Positions 1-10,777 of a stretch of 64,000 nucleotides of DNA are shown one piece after another (the stretch's first letter is position 1; every line of letters begins with the position of its first letter). The stretch is from Prorocentrum cordatum (taxonomy: Eukaryota; Sar; Dinophyceae; Prorocentrales; Prorocentraceae). Where the stretch lies: positions 38,501-102,500 of the forward strand of contig CAUYUJ010019886.1 in the NCBI GenBank assembly GCA_963575745.1, given 5' to 3'. The notes below the pieces were generated by a model. The model was not told the origin of the DNA, made no database searches, and saw nothing but the letters and a program-made list of their open reading frames with translations. The translations under genes were made by a program, and so were the position numbers.

Positions 1-478
1 TATCTTGAAGCTGCGGTGCCACGTGGACGATACGATACCGTAATTGTTTATGCGACATGTTGTTAGGAACGTTTGTCACGACACGTTACTTCTCTCACGG
101 CTCAGGCCCTGACTCTAAAGAGGCAGCACTGGCCATGCCGAAGATAGTGCCTAATCGCCATGGGCCATGTGTAGCAGCAGCGTTGTCTCCTGTGTCGTGT
201 CTTTCACCTTGTCAACCGTGTAGTTTGTGCTTGAATATCGTGACGGGAACAAGTGGTTAACACAGTGAGTGTTCTAGGCCCTGCGGCAGAAGCAAAAAGG
301 ACAAGGCGCATGAGGAGGAGGGGGAGGAGGACCACCACCACAACCGCCACGGCGACGACGCCGATGAGGAGGTGTGGAGACGAGGAGGTGGAGGAGCAGG
401 AGGCACACGTTGCGCGCACGGATGCGGGGAGGTGAACACTCGCAGGAGGAGGAGGAGGAGTCGGAGGAGAACAGGAGG
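1..478. other. no recognised gene
   Basis: I see no coding pattern, RNA gene or repeat family here. The stretch passes from mixed sequence into purine-rich, GAG- and GAC-biased DNA that leads into the next microsatellite. Confidence 0.5.
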
Positions 479-1039
479 AATATGATACTGATGATGATGA
501 TGCTGATGATGGTGATGATGGTGATGGTAATGGCGATGTGGACGGTGACGATGATGCTGCTGATGATGATGGCGACGATGACGATCATGACGATGATGAC
601 AATGATGATGACGATGATGATGACGATGGTGAAGCTGATGATGATGCTGGTGGTAATGATGACGATGATGATGATGATGATGATGATGCTGCTGATCATG
701 ATGCGTATGATGCTAATGTTGATGATGGTGGCGGCGATGATGCAGATGCTGCTGATGATGATGACGACGATGATGCTGATGATGCTAATGCTGATGCTGC
801 TGATGATGATGATGATGCTTATGATGATGACGACGGTGATGATGTTAATGAGCATAATCATGATGATGATGATGATGATGATGATGGTGATGAGGGTAAT
901 GCTGGTGCTTGTGCTGCTGCTACTGAGGATGATGCTGATTATGATGATGATGATGATGATGCTGATGCTGATGCTGCTGCTGATGATGATGATGAATGGT
1001 GATGATGGTGATGATGATTATGATGAATGGTGATGATGG

Positions 1040-1084
<45 letters not shown>

Positions 1085-1104
1085 CGACGACGACGACGAT
1101 GAGG

Positions 1105-1159
<55 letters not shown>

Positions 1160-1205
1160 CGATGGTGATGATGATGACGATGATGACGATGATGACGATG
1201 AGGAC
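479..1205 (+). repeat. (GAT)n / (ATG)n interrupted microsatellite
   Basis: About 725 bases of imperfect GAT/GAC triplets, with the purest block at about 1039-1160. Because the unit is a triplet, every frame stays open and spells poly-Asp, poly-Met or poly-Ile; these are not genes. A (GAG)n block follows at 1351-1425. Confidence 0.95.
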
Positions 1206-1350
1206 AGGCGCTCGAGGAGCGAGGACGGGCGCTCGAGGGATTTACGCCTGTGCATGCTCCTCAGCCTCCTCGTGGGAACCTTCCTGGAGGCCTTCCGGGG
1301 CCAGGGGGCTCTCCTGGCGGTGGCCGGCTGGGGCAAGAGGATGGGGCCCG

Positions 1351-1429
1351 AGAGGAGGAGGAGGAGGAGGAGGAGGAGGAGGAGGAGGAGGAGGAGGAGG
1401 AGGAGGAGGAGGAGGAGGAGGAGGAGGGG
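1351..1429 (+). repeat. (GAG)n microsatellite
   Basis: A near-perfect GAG/GGA tract of about 75 bases. It is the first of many purine tracts in the window. Confidence 0.95.
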
Positions 1430-1499
1430 GATGAGGCCGGCTGGGGGCCGGGCAGCCCGCGGCCAGCAGGCGGGGGGCTCGAGAGGCGGCAGGCAGGAG

Positions 1500-1800
1500 G
1501 GCGGAGCCCGAGCCCGAAAGCCGAGCCCGAAGCCCGGGGCCCGAGCCCGGCGAGGCCGGGCCCGAGCCCGAGCAGCTGCCCTCTGCAGGAGGAATGATTC
1601 CAAAGAGCCCCCAAGAAATGGTGTGGGGACGACTTTTTGGAGTATTTCTGAAAATTTGCTTCACTGGCTATTTGATGGTTCGTCCGAAATCCGCCTGCAG
1701 GAGGACACGCTCGACCTCAGCGCGAGCCCGAGCACGATCCCGGAGCCCGAGCCCGGGCCCGAAGCGGGGCCCGAGCCCGGCGCGGGGCTGGGTCCGCGGG
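1500..1800 (+). repeat. CCCGAGC minisatellite split by an F4 element
   Basis: Short GC-rich repeats built on CCCGAGC occupy about 1500-1570 and resume at about 1722-1800. The AT-richer F4 element lies between the two halves, so the element appears to have inserted into an existing minisatellite. Confidence 0.7.
1571..1720 (+). mobile_element. F4 MITE-like element, copy 1
   Basis: A diverged member of family F4. The right end carries CCGCCTGCAGGAGGACACG followed by CTCGACCTCA, matching the right ends at 30.6, 38.3, 40.5 and 61.7 kb. The left end is more worn but keeps CTCTGCAGGAGGA. The interior is AT-richer than its surroundings. No intact target duplication is visible because both flanks are the same minisatellite. 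Confidence 0.6.
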
Positions 1801-3640
1801 CCGCCGCTTGCGCGGGGCGCCCCGCGCTGCTCTCAGGTCCGCCGTACGACTGCTACAGCGGGGAGTACGCCTGGGACCGGGGCTGGTCGCCGGAGAGGCT
1901 GAAGTGGCGCCTCCTCCGCCCGCGCGGCCCGTCATCGCCCGCGGCGTCGTCGTCCTGCTGCTGCTGCCGCTGCTGCTCCCAGGCTGCGCTGCTTCCTGCT
2001 CCCCCTTCTGCCCCCTGCTTTTGCTCCCTCTCTTCTCCTGTTGCTCGTCGTTCTCGGTCTCGGTCTCGGCATTCTCGGTCTCGCCCTTCGCTCGTGTAGC
2101 CCTCCTTTTCTCAAGGGAAGCAGAGAGGAGCAACGGGGTTGCAAAGCACTCTGATGGTCTTGGCTGCCCCGTGTATAGCCACGAAGATGCCCTGGCGCGC
2201 TTCCCGAGTCGAGCAGCTTCCACTTCCTTGACGTTATTGCTTGTCTTATTCTCTCTCTCTCTCTCTCTTTCTCTTTCTTTAGTTCTCTCTGTCTCTCTCT
2301 CTTTCTCTTTTTCTCTTGGATTACTGCTTGGGTGTCCTCTGGCACCCAGATGCTGAAACGGCGACATGGTTCCGGACAGCACCGCCGCCCACGCCCTCAG
2401 GCGGTGCCTGTGTATGCGCCCGCACGAGTTGAGTAGCCTCCTCGGTTCTCTGGCCGCTGCACGTTCGTTTGGACTTACAGCTTCTCCTTCCGACTACCCA
2501 TGTTTGCACTCTTCTGTGTGCGACGCTTCGTACACTGCGCCTTCGACGATGCTCGATCGCAATCAGCACCTGCATTTGCTGTTCGCGCCTGAGGACCCTC
2601 TGCGCCGCTGACATAAGATAACATGTATGTGCCCGTTGAATGCCGCCAGCAGTGGGCGACCCCGTGCCCTCGGCCCCACCGTCCATCGAACAGAGCGCAG
2701 AGAATCTGGCACGACACTGGGGTGATGTTCGCAGCTGCCCTTATGATGTATCCGCTTGAGATCCTGGTGCTTCCCAGGCGCCCGCACACGGATACAGAAC
2801 AGGAGTGGATCTTGCTAGGGTGCCCGAGTTGGAGTTCATGGGATCTGTCATGCGCAGACTGTGCGGCGCCCGGTCGTTGACCATGCGCCGCTAATCTGCA
2901 GATGCAGGGCCTGCCGGAATCCCATTTAGTGGTTGTCACAACGGGGGGTCCCACGGTTTTGGTTGCTCTGTTTAAAACTTGCCGGGCTTTGCATGCCAAG
3001 CTTTGACCGCCACCCGTTTCCCGCCAACTGGCTGTATCAACGGTGCAGTGGTGTGCCCGTCGAAGGTCGAAGTTACTAATACTTGTCCAGGGCTCGTAGT
3101 AGCTGATGCTCAGCTGCTCAGCGGCGCTGGCAACACGCAGGTATGGTTCGCCGTGGCTGCGCTATTCCATGTCAAGGCCCAGTATCCAGTAGCTCTGTGT
3201 CAGGGCGGGAATGTTCTTTGTCGCAGACCAATAGACGACGTCGTATGCCTGGAGCCCTGGATCATGGAGTGAGCGTGCCACTCTATCCTCCCTCCCTCTC
3301 CTGTTCCTTCCTGTGTTTCTTCTCCGTCTTCCCATCACCCGCCTTGCTTCCTCCCTCTCTCTTCCTCCTTGTCCTCGTCGTCATCATCCTCCTTGCCCAG
3401 TCGTCGTCGCCGCCGTCGTCGTCATTACCATCCTGGTCGATGCCCTCTGCCTCGTCACCCTCTCCATCCTCCTCTTCACTGTGCTCCCCTTCGCCTCATA
3501 TCCGCCGTTGAGGAAGGGCGTGCGTGAGGGTTCTGCGCTGACACTTGTTGCCCCCCATTTCAGGTGCTGCGAGACGCTCGGCGAGGGCTGCGACATCAAG
3601 GAGCTGGCCGAGGAGGACTCCGTTTTTCGGCATCGGTGCC
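1801..3640. other. no recognised gene; CT-rich stretches
   Basis: This holds a few open frames of 80-100 codons (for example 2366-2611 and 2979-3272, plus strand). None shows a domain I recognise. There is a (CT)n run at about 2250-2325 and CTC-rich sequence at 3285-3480. I see no support for a gene. Confidence 0.4.
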
Positions 3641-3654
3641 TTCGGGAAGCGAGG

Positions 3655-3750
3655 AGCGGGAGGAGGACGAGGAGGAGAAGGAGGAGGAGGAGGAGGAGGA
3701 GGAAGAGCAGGAGGTTCAGGAGGAGCATGAGGATGAGGAGGACTGAGGAA
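3655..3750 (+). repeat. (GAG)n microsatellite
   Basis: Imperfect GAG/GGA triplets immediately before the 78-bp tandem array. Confidence 0.85.
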
Positions 3751-3764
3751 GAGCAGCTTCCGCG

Positions 3765-4205
3765 GGTAGAGACCGCGCCCCTTGCGAAACCTTTACGGCG
3801 TCGAGGAAATGCCATGCCTGCCGCGCCCTGCGAGCCTACAACGAATAGAGACCGCACCACCTTCGCACCCCCTCTGGCGTCGAGGAGATGCCACGCATGC
3901 CACGCCTTGGGAGCCTGACACGGCGAACGACCCCACCACTTGCGCACCCCCCTCGGGCGTCGAGAAAGTGTCACGCCTGCCACGCCCTGGTAGCCTGACG
4001 CGCATAGCGACTCCACCCCCTGCGTGCCCCTTTTGGCGTCGTCAAAATTGCCACGCCTGACACTCCCTGGGAGCCCAGCACGGATGGCCGGATGGCGACC
4101 GCACCCTTTGCACACCCCCTCTAGCGTCGAGAGAGTGCCACACTTGCCACGCCCTTGGAGCCTGACACGGGTAGCGACCGCACCCTTCGCGCACCCCTTT
4201 GCATT
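3765..4205 (+). repeat. ~78-bp tandem array, left part
   Basis: Five to six diverged units of about 78-80 bp. Each contains a GCGACCGCACC-like start, GGCGTCGAG in the middle and GCCACGCCTGCCACGCCCT near the end, with GAGCCTGACACGG as the junction. The array stops at about 4205 and the same unit resumes at about 4605. Confidence 0.85.
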
Positions 4206-4604
4206 ACCGTGGCCCATGCCAGCAGTGACTTGCTCTTGTTGCGTGCGCGGTCGGCAGGGGTGACGAAGGAACTTTCAGAGTTCGAGTGGCGGGCCGTGCA
4301 AACTTGCGAGGAGAATCCCCAAGTGGATTTCGGGAAAACGAGGCCGATGAGTTACAAGTGGCTTTCGCGCGGAAAGTACGTCTCGGTTAGAGGCAACATT
4401 GTCGAGCCAAAACGGTCGAACAAATCCACGAGCAATTCACCAGATATTCGCCATGAATTCACACTGAACTTCACTGGGGACTTGACATCGGAACCCGAAG
4501 GGTTTCGCGGAGAAATGTATGCATTCTTTGCCAAATGAGCAAAACTTGCGCCGCGAAATGTTCACTTGCACCCCGTGCGGCCTCGTCCTGAGTGACATCT
4601 GGTT
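4206..4604. other. 400-bp non-repeat segment inside the 78-bp array
   Basis: This stretch interrupts the tandem array and is not built of the 78-bp unit. It has lower GC and no recognisable protein. I could not find convincing terminal repeats, so it may be an insertion or an ancestral sequence flanked by repeats. Confidence 0.5.
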
Positions 4605-4757
4605 TCGAGGAAAGGCCACGCCTGCCACGCCCTCGGGGACTGAGACGGATAGTGACCCCACCACTTGCGCACCCCCATTTGGTGTCGAGAATATGCCACC
4701 CCTGCCGCGCCCTTGGAGTCTGACTCGGATAGCGACCCCCCCCCCTGGCCACCCGTT
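4605..4757 (+). repeat. ~78-bp tandem array, right part
   Basis: Two further units of the same repeat as 3765-4205, with the same GCCACGCCTGCCACGCCCT core and the ACTGAGACGG / TGACTCGG junction. Confidence 0.8.
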
Positions 4758-4984
4758 GTGTACTAGCGTTGTTATGTCAGCGTTTCGCGTTTTGCGTGTC
4801 CTCCTACTCCTACTTGTGCGTGGTGTGGATGCGTGCGGTGTGTATGTGTGTTGTGTGGTTGCACGGCTGCATGTGTGCGTGTGTCCATGCGCATGCGTGT
4901 GAGAAGAGAGGGAAGGGGGGGAGCCGTGTGTGAGTGTGTATGCAGCCCCGCGCGGCCCGCCAGCTATCCGAACGCGCCGCTGTC

Positions 4985-5012
4985 AACAATTGTGTGCGTG
5001 TGTTTGTGTGTG

Positions 5013-5044
<32 letters not shown>

Positions 5045-5060
5045 TGTGTGTGTGTGTATG
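4985..5060 (+). repeat. (GT)n / (GCGT)n microsatellite
   Basis: Alternating TGTG and TGCG tracts with a run of GCGT units. This is a potential Z-DNA-forming stretch. No gene is associated with it. Confidence 0.85.
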
Positions 5061-5249
5061 TTGGGAGAGGCGCGGGTGCGACGCGGGTTGGGAGAACACC
5101 AAAACCTAACTTAGCTTGTGGGGGACACCGACAACCCGCACCGCAGAACCGCACTACAGCCGGGCACCCAGGGATGGTGCAAGACCGCTCGGCCCCCTCA
5201 CTCTCATAACAGAGGACATGCTGAGGAGGCGGCGCGGAATGAGAGAATC

Positions 5250-5800
5250 TTGCCCCAGATCTTCGCTACCAGCGCGGCGCCCCTGCCAGCCAGGCTTCTA
5301 GACCCTCCCCCGCTCCCCCCTTCGAGCCCGACGCCCCTCCCCCCGCCCATTGTGTGCTCCCCACACCCCCTCCTGTGGATTTTGGTCGTCGTCCCCTCGG
5401 CGCCGCGCCGCGCGACGTCCCCCCCCTCCCCTTCCCCGACGCCGCCAGCCACCAGACCCTGCGGCCGCTGCTGCGGCAGCCCGCCCTGCCGCTGCTGCCG
5501 CTGAGCTCTGGCACGCCCCTCGCGCTGCGCCCGGGTGCCCCACGGGGGGGAGCCACGGCTGCCGCTCCGGTGGGCGCGCCCGGACCAGGCCCGAGCATGC
5601 CGTTCGGCAGCCGCCCCTCGCGCAGGCCGCTGCCCATGCAGAGCGCAGCCCGCGTGGGCGCAGCCCGCACGTGGCCCCGGCAGCCGCTTCTGTATGCCCC
5701 TCGCGCGTCGTGTGGCCCATCGTCGAGGAAGGGGAACAAAAAAACCCGACCACGAGTGGCGTTTGCTGGAGGGTCCTGGGCGTTGGCTAGACAGTCCTGC
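5250..5800 (+). other. GC-rich open stretch, possible proline/alanine-rich exon
   Basis: Several overlapping plus-strand frames stay open and are rich in Pro, Ala and Arg. The frame running through 5354-5790 looks the least repetitive. No domain is recognisable and composition alone could keep the frames open, so this is only a candidate. Confidence 0.2.
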
Positions 5801-6019
5801 CCAGTTCGATCCCTTCCCCAGGTACATTTCCTAGACGGCTTCGCCTGTCGGGGTACTGCTTGCAAGGGTGCTTTTTCTGCAGTCTACACAGGGGGCCCGG
5901 GCGACTTACCTAGGATGTTCTCGAATACAGTAGTAAGTTGTCACTTGGTATTTTTTTTGCCGCAATCATTTGCAACTCAGCAGGGGTTCAGAAAAGGCCT
6001 GGAAGGTCCCTTTGGAAAG

Positions 6020-6205
6020 CGAAGAGGCGGAGCATGAGGAGAAGGAGGAGGTGGAATAGGAGGAAGACGATGAAGAGCGATACGATGCGCAGGAGGAGGA
6101 GGCGAAGGCGGAGGAGCAGGGGGAGAAGGAGGCGAAGGCGGAGGAAGAGAAGGAGGGGGGGAAGGAGGCAAAGGAAGAGGAGGGGGCAGGAGGTGGAGGG
6201 GGACC
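6020..6205 (+). repeat. GGAGGA purine-rich microsatellite
   Basis: Imperfect GAG/GGC/GAA triplets, almost purely purine on the plus strand. Confidence 0.85.
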
Positions 6206-6239
6206 GGGAGGACGTGTGATGGAGGCCAGGGTACGGATG

Positions 6240-7000
6240 CAGTGAGCATAAGCCAGAAGCGCGCTCTTCCATCATTGCCGTGTCCTCTTGGATGCCCTCT
6301 TGGGCGCCTTCGGGCTCCTGCAGGGTCCTTTTGAGCGCTCACGTGGAGCCATCTTTGAGCCATCGTGGATGCCATCTTCGACAGAGTTGGGCCGATTTGG
6401 GTGATGCAAGTGATTATGTTTGGCCATGCGGGGTAGTATTGGAGCCATCTTGGGCCATTCGGGGAGCCGCCAGGGCCTGCAGAGCGATTCAGTGGCCTCT
6501 CAGCTCTGGGGCCTAGGAGGTGTGTTGAGGAGCTCGTGAAGGCACTGGCTCCCTCTTCTCCCCCTCGGCCTCCTGGGGCCCGCTGGGGCCCTTTGGTGTC
6601 TCCATGGGCCGTCTTTCCTGGGGCGTCCTGATGCTTCCCCGCTGCACGTCACTGGGCCCTCCGATCGCCTCCCCGGGGCACGTTTGTCTTTCCTGGGGCA
6701 TCCCGGGCCCTCCTGGGGCCGCTCGCCGCCGAGGTCGTCCCGGGTGCCCCCCCATTGCTGACCTTTGGGAGCCATGCTGGAACCCTGTGGGGCCACCCTC
6801 GTGCTTCAGGAGACAGGGTCGCAGGGCAGACAGAAGAGACTTCCGGCATTGGCAAGTGAGCAGCCCGGCAATGCGTCTCACAGTTCGGGATGCTTCTCGA
6901 TGCTGGTGGTATGCTACCGCTGGCCGCTCGTACACTGTCGCCCAGGTATATATTGACATTGGCCAAGTCGGTCTTGCAGCCTCTGGCTCAAGCTGGAGTT
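6240..7000. other. low-complexity GGGCC/TCCTGGGG-rich DNA
   Basis: Short irregular repeats such as TCCTGGGGC and GCCATCTTGGGC fill this stretch. I see no gene. The same flavour of low-complexity DNA recurs at 12.2 kb, 22.4-23.3 kb and 33.5-33.7 kb. Confidence 0.5.
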
Positions 7001-7264
7001 CCAAGTGTCACGTGTGGGGTGTTTGGGGACGTTGCCGTGTTACGGTCAGGAACGTTGGTTTAGCGTGTCGCTCCGCCGGTGCTGGCCCACCACGCTGCGG
7101 CGCGACAAGCTACCCACGCTTCAGTCCCCGAGCGACAATTTTTTCGAGCCTCTCCCAGCCTCCCGCCCCGCGGAGCAGAGCGACACGCTAGCCGCTCGCA
7201 GGGCATGGCGTGCCACCAGGGCCGCCGCCGCGACACGCTCGGCAAACAAGTTCCTGACCGTAGT

Positions 7265-7303
7265 CGCGTTTTTTTGTTGCAAGAGTCTTTCAGAGGTGCA
7301 GCC
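7265..7303 (+). promoter_or_regulatory. possible spliced-leader acceptor and 5' leader
   Basis: A T-run at 7269-7275 is followed by AAG (7281-7283) and CAG (7291-7293) just before the ATG at 7304. In dinoflagellates most nuclear mRNAs receive a 22-nt leader by trans-splicing at an AG downstream of a pyrimidine tract, so one of these is a plausible acceptor. The start context GCAGCCATGG is favourable. No experimental support is available here. Confidence 0.35.
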
Positions 7304-10300
7304 ATGGCCGAGGCCAGCACCACGAGCACTTCTAGACTCAGTGGGCTCACGGGCTCGCGCAAGAAGACCCAGCTGGAAGTGCTGCAGCACCTGGTGACCA
7401 AGCACATTACGGACCCGTCCCTCATAAACCTGGCGAATGCGAGCGACTTTGGGATCACGTCCACTGAGCGTGGCATCTCCCGCTACGAGAACACCCACCT
7501 GGTGGCAGCGTTGGACACGCTGTTAGCCTACCAGCGCGACCGGCGTGCCAAGGCGCTCGGCGGTCTCGCCATCATGAGGAGGTCGTACACACACGACCCC
7601 CGGACACGATTGATAGAGCTCCTGAAGCGGTGGTTGCGGGCCAGCGCACCGAACAAGGACGTTCTGGAAGAGGAAGTGCACAGAATGTGCATGCTTTGTC
7701 GTGACATCCTCAATCACCCAAACCTGTTCCCGTCTCGCAACACTAGAAGCTTCATGCAGACGCTCGCGGAGGTCTACCAGCACCTGCAGGTCCAGCTGCG
7801 GGAAGTGCTGGAGAGAGACCGCACGTGCGCGGAGCTGGCAGTGCGGTGCCTCTCCCTGAGCAGGAACCTCATCGCCGACGCCATCATCTTCCTGCTGGTG
7901 GCCACCACTGACCTGGGGAAGACGGACAAGCTGCCGTCGGTGGAGGTGGTCGCGCTGTGGCAGTCCCTGCCCAGCGAGACGAACCCGCTGCCGAGCCGCG
8001 CCGATGTGGCGCTGCAGAAGCTCATGAAGGAGGGCTGGCAGACCACGTGCGGTGCGGTGGTGGCCCGACTGCTGAGCATGCCGTCCACCTTTCGCGTCTT
8101 CGACTCCGCGGGGGCCGAGGCTGAGGCCCAGGCCTCGAGCGGCTTCACGGCCGCGGGCGGCGCCACGGGCTCGACCAGTCAGCCGGCGACGGCGGCGGAG
8201 ATCGGTGGCGAAATCCGAACCCTGCCCTCGCCCATCCATGATTCAGGCAACTCGATGGGCGGCGGGGGTATACGATTCGGAATTCGCCGAGCGTTTTGGC
8301 GAAACCCGAATCCTGCCCCCGGCTCCCATCGATTCTGGAGAATCGGTGGTTGGGGGGGGTAGGATTCGGATGTTGCCGCAGGAGACGGCGCTGGTGTCCG
8401 CAATCGCGGCGGACAGCGTGACCACTTTCTTCGCGGAGGTCCGGCAGGAGCTGGAAAGGGACGCGCTCAAGGCGAACTCCGGCTTCGCGGGGCCCTTCCG
8501 GGAGGCCCGGCTAAAGAAGTTCCGGCTGACGTTCGTGGACGCAGCGGAGACCGTGTTCCACCTGGTCTACCTTCTGGGCGAAGTGCTCGTGCACTTCCAG
8601 AGGATCAGCGACGGAATGGGCGATTACGGCATGATCCGGGTGGCTCCGTGGCTCCACCCGTTCTTGGACGCGATCGTGGATAAGGTTCAGGAGGGGGAAG
8701 AGCACAGAGACACAATGAATCGGCGATTCCGAGGACAATATGGGCAAACATTGGAAAGGGGGGGGGGAAGACGGAAACCCAGAACATGTGGGAAGAGGTT
8801 GGAAGTCCTAGGAGTTGTGTCTGTTCGTTTGCGTGTCCCTGGGCCTCTCCACAAAGGTCCTCGGGCTGAAGGGGCACCTCGCCACGCTCAACGCGGGCAT
8901 GGACACCGAGCTGGTGTTGGCGAAGGCGCGAGGCCAGAAGGTGAAGAAGCCCATCCCGACAGAGATCCAGCTCAGCCGAGCGCACGGTGCCATCGAGCGC
9001 GCCGTCACGGCACGGGAGAGCCACTCGGCGCTGCTGGCGAAGGCCATCGAGGACCTGCGCTCGCGCTCGGCGCCGGAGCGCCTGCCGCACATGGTCGAGG
9101 GGATACACGACGCCTGCATGCAGCTGGAGCACGTGTTCGCCTCCCCGCAGTTCCGCGAGTGCGTCGGCGACGCCTTCCCCGACCTGCCGGCCCTGACCGA
9201 GATGGCGGCGGCGCGGACGCAGCCCACGCTCTTCGACGCCGACGACGGCCTCGCGCTGGCGGGGGAGGCCTTCGAGGGCAGCGACGACGAGGAGGACAAG
9301 CAGAGGGAGCGGTCCTGGCTGTCCTCCTCCGCGAGCGGGCGCAGGCAGAGTACGGGCTCGGGCGAGGGCAGCAGCTGGCGCCACCGCGAGAGCTCGCTGC
9401 GGCGGCGCGCCTACGACACGGTCGTGCAGGGGCTGGGCTGCAGCGCCCCTGGAGCTAGCCAGAGCCAGGAGTCAGAGGAGGAACAGGTGCCCATACCTCT
9501 GCCCTCCGCCCGTGTTCCCCTCTTCGGGCCTCCTCGGAGGCCCTCGTCGCCACCGTTGGATTCGCCTCGAAAGTCTGGTCAGCACGCACCCCGGGAGTGG
9601 TCCAGGGAGTAGCGGTATCGGTACCTGCCTTGTGGTTTCCCCAAGGAGGTGACGCTAGCTGGCAGGTTCCCTCCAGAGGACACCGGCCTCCCACCTGACG
9701 GCTGGGTCTGCCGCCATGGCCCCGGAGGCCGTATCATGTGGCACCACACGTCGCTGGGCCCGGCGCCGTGGGAGTTGGAGCAGACCGAGGCCAGCGCCAC
9801 GCCTTCCGCCGTCAGCCCTCGCTCCGTGGCCTCCGGGCCCTCGCCCTTCAAGCCGCCACGTCCGCAGGCCGCGGCCTCGCCCTTTGCGCCCGCTTCGCGG
9901 GAGCGGCCGGCGCCGGTGCAGTGGCTGGACCTGGACGAGCGCGAGTCGCCCCGGTCGCAGAACACCGCGCCGCCACAGCCGCAGCTGGACAGGGAGGACA
10001 CGGACGCGCAGCAGTGGGTCCCAGCGCCTGCTGCGGCGCGCCCAGCGGCGGCGGCGGCCAGCGCCGCCTCCTCTCCCGCGCCGTCGCATTGCACCAGCCC
10101 GAGCCTGCCTCAGTCGGGTTGGTCGGGTGCGCCACCCTCGCCGCCGTGCCTCTCGTCACCGACCAGCCTCACTGCGGAAGTCTATAGGCTCGCCCGCGGG
10201 TCGGGGGGCATCTCGCAGCGCCACGACCGTCGAAGACTGATCCTGGAGGGCTGCAAGTTGCATGTCTGCGAGCCTGGCTCGGTGGACCAAGTGAAGTTTT

Positions 10301-10572
10301 CTCTGGACCTCGCCAGCGAGATGAGCGAGGTCGTGCTGCTCCCCCACGGAGTCCTGTCGCTGCAGCTGCGGCTCCAGCAGCGCAGGAGGTCCTCGTCCAG
10401 GGTGCGCTCGCTCGGGTATGCCCGGATGGGGGGGCCGGCCGCTGGGGCGCCGGAGGAGAAGACGTACTCCTTCGAGTTCGACCCGCCAGGCGACGCGGCC
10501 GCCTTCCGGGCGGAGATCCTCAAACGCAGGGCGGTTGTTTGCAGGTCGCCGCTCGCCCAGCCGACACTGTGA
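7304..10572 (+). CDS. four-exon gene: helical protein with WW-like motif and C-terminal PH-like region
   Basis: The best intact gene here. Proposed exons are 7304-8197, 8382-8684, 8857-9486 and 9646-10572, giving about 917 residues and ending in TGA. The frame is continuous only if three inserts are removed; the third contains an in-frame TAG. Residues 1 to about 610 are mostly helical and charged, and I do not recognise the fold. Exon 4 begins with a WW-like motif (LPPDGW, GRIMWHH, PWE), then a Pro/Ala/Ser-rich linker. The last 120 or so residues look like a PH-type domain: short strands (RRLILEGCKLHVCEPG, KTYSFEFD) and a final helix (AAAFRAEILKRR). Such an arrangement suggests a peripheral membrane or scaffold protein, which is inference. 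Start choice: first ATG with good context after a possible leader acceptor. The first intron's ends are ambiguous (see its entry). Confidence 0.75.
8198..8381 (+). mobile_element. intron 1 of the 7.3 kb gene: double fold-back, introner-like (F13)
   Basis: The reading frame shifts across this stretch, so it must be removed. It consists of two related fold-backs in tandem, 8207-8288 and 8299-8378. Each opens with GGCGAAA, CCGAA and CCTGCCC and closes with its inverted copy. Frame-consistent ends are GA...AG (8198-8381, with GGAGA at both junctions) or a G-slipped GT...GG (8205-8382). A plain GT-AG pair does not keep frame. GA and GC donors are known in dinoflagellates. The element fills essentially the whole intron. 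Confidence 0.65.
8685..8856 (+). mobile_element. intron 2 of the 7.3 kb gene: F9 introner-like element
   Basis: A phase-0 GT-AG intron between codons AAG and GTC; removing it restores the frame. Its entire length is similar to 31070-31240, including TCAGGAGGG near the start, CAATATGGG, GAAACCCAG and TGTCC(C)TGGG near the end. Lengths are 172 and 171 bp. The element and intron boundaries therefore agree. Flanks GATAAGGT and ACAAAGGT match at 6 of 8 bases and may be a worn target duplication used as splice sites. Confidence 0.75.
9487..9645 (+). mobile_element. intron 3 of the 7.3 kb gene: F10 introner-like element
   Basis: A phase-0 intron opening CAG|GTGCCC; it contains an in-frame TAG at 9610-9612. 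The acceptor is CCAAG| (ending 9645) or GGAG| (ending 9648); both keep frame. Its sequence is similar to 26253-26561 once an F8 insertion is subtracted there, sharing CCCATACCTCT, GGGCCTCCT, CCTCGTCGCCACC and TTCGCCTCGA. The centre has a hairpin, GGGCCTCCTCGGAGGCCC. Confidence 0.7.
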
Positions 10573-10648
10573 AACTTACCTGATGGGCAAACCTTACACC
10601 GCCACCACCACCACCAGATGTAGGACGGGGGAGAAGGGAGGATGAGGA

Positions 10649-10690
10649 AGGCCTCCTCCTCCTCCTCCTCCTCCTCCTCCTCCTCCTCTT
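10649..10690 (+). repeat. (TCC)n microsatellite
   Basis: A clean pyrimidine triplet tract 76 bases downstream of the stop codon of the 7.3 kb gene, probably in or just past its 3' untranslated region. Confidence 0.9.
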
Positions 10691-10777
10691 CCCTCTCCCA
10701 GCTATGGTAGTTGTGGTGGGAGATTGGCCCATCATTACCCCACCGGCGGCGGCTGGGCCCATGTCCCCTCAAAATCC

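Noticed and set aside
538-1002. Long acidic open frame rich in Asp
   Set aside because: It is a translation of the (GAT)n microsatellite; all frames and both strands are open in the same way.
4403-4425. Possible minus-strand spliced-leader relic (GAGCCAAAACGG)
   Set aside because: Only about a dozen bases resemble the leader, with a mismatch inside and no match beyond, well below the two relics accepted.
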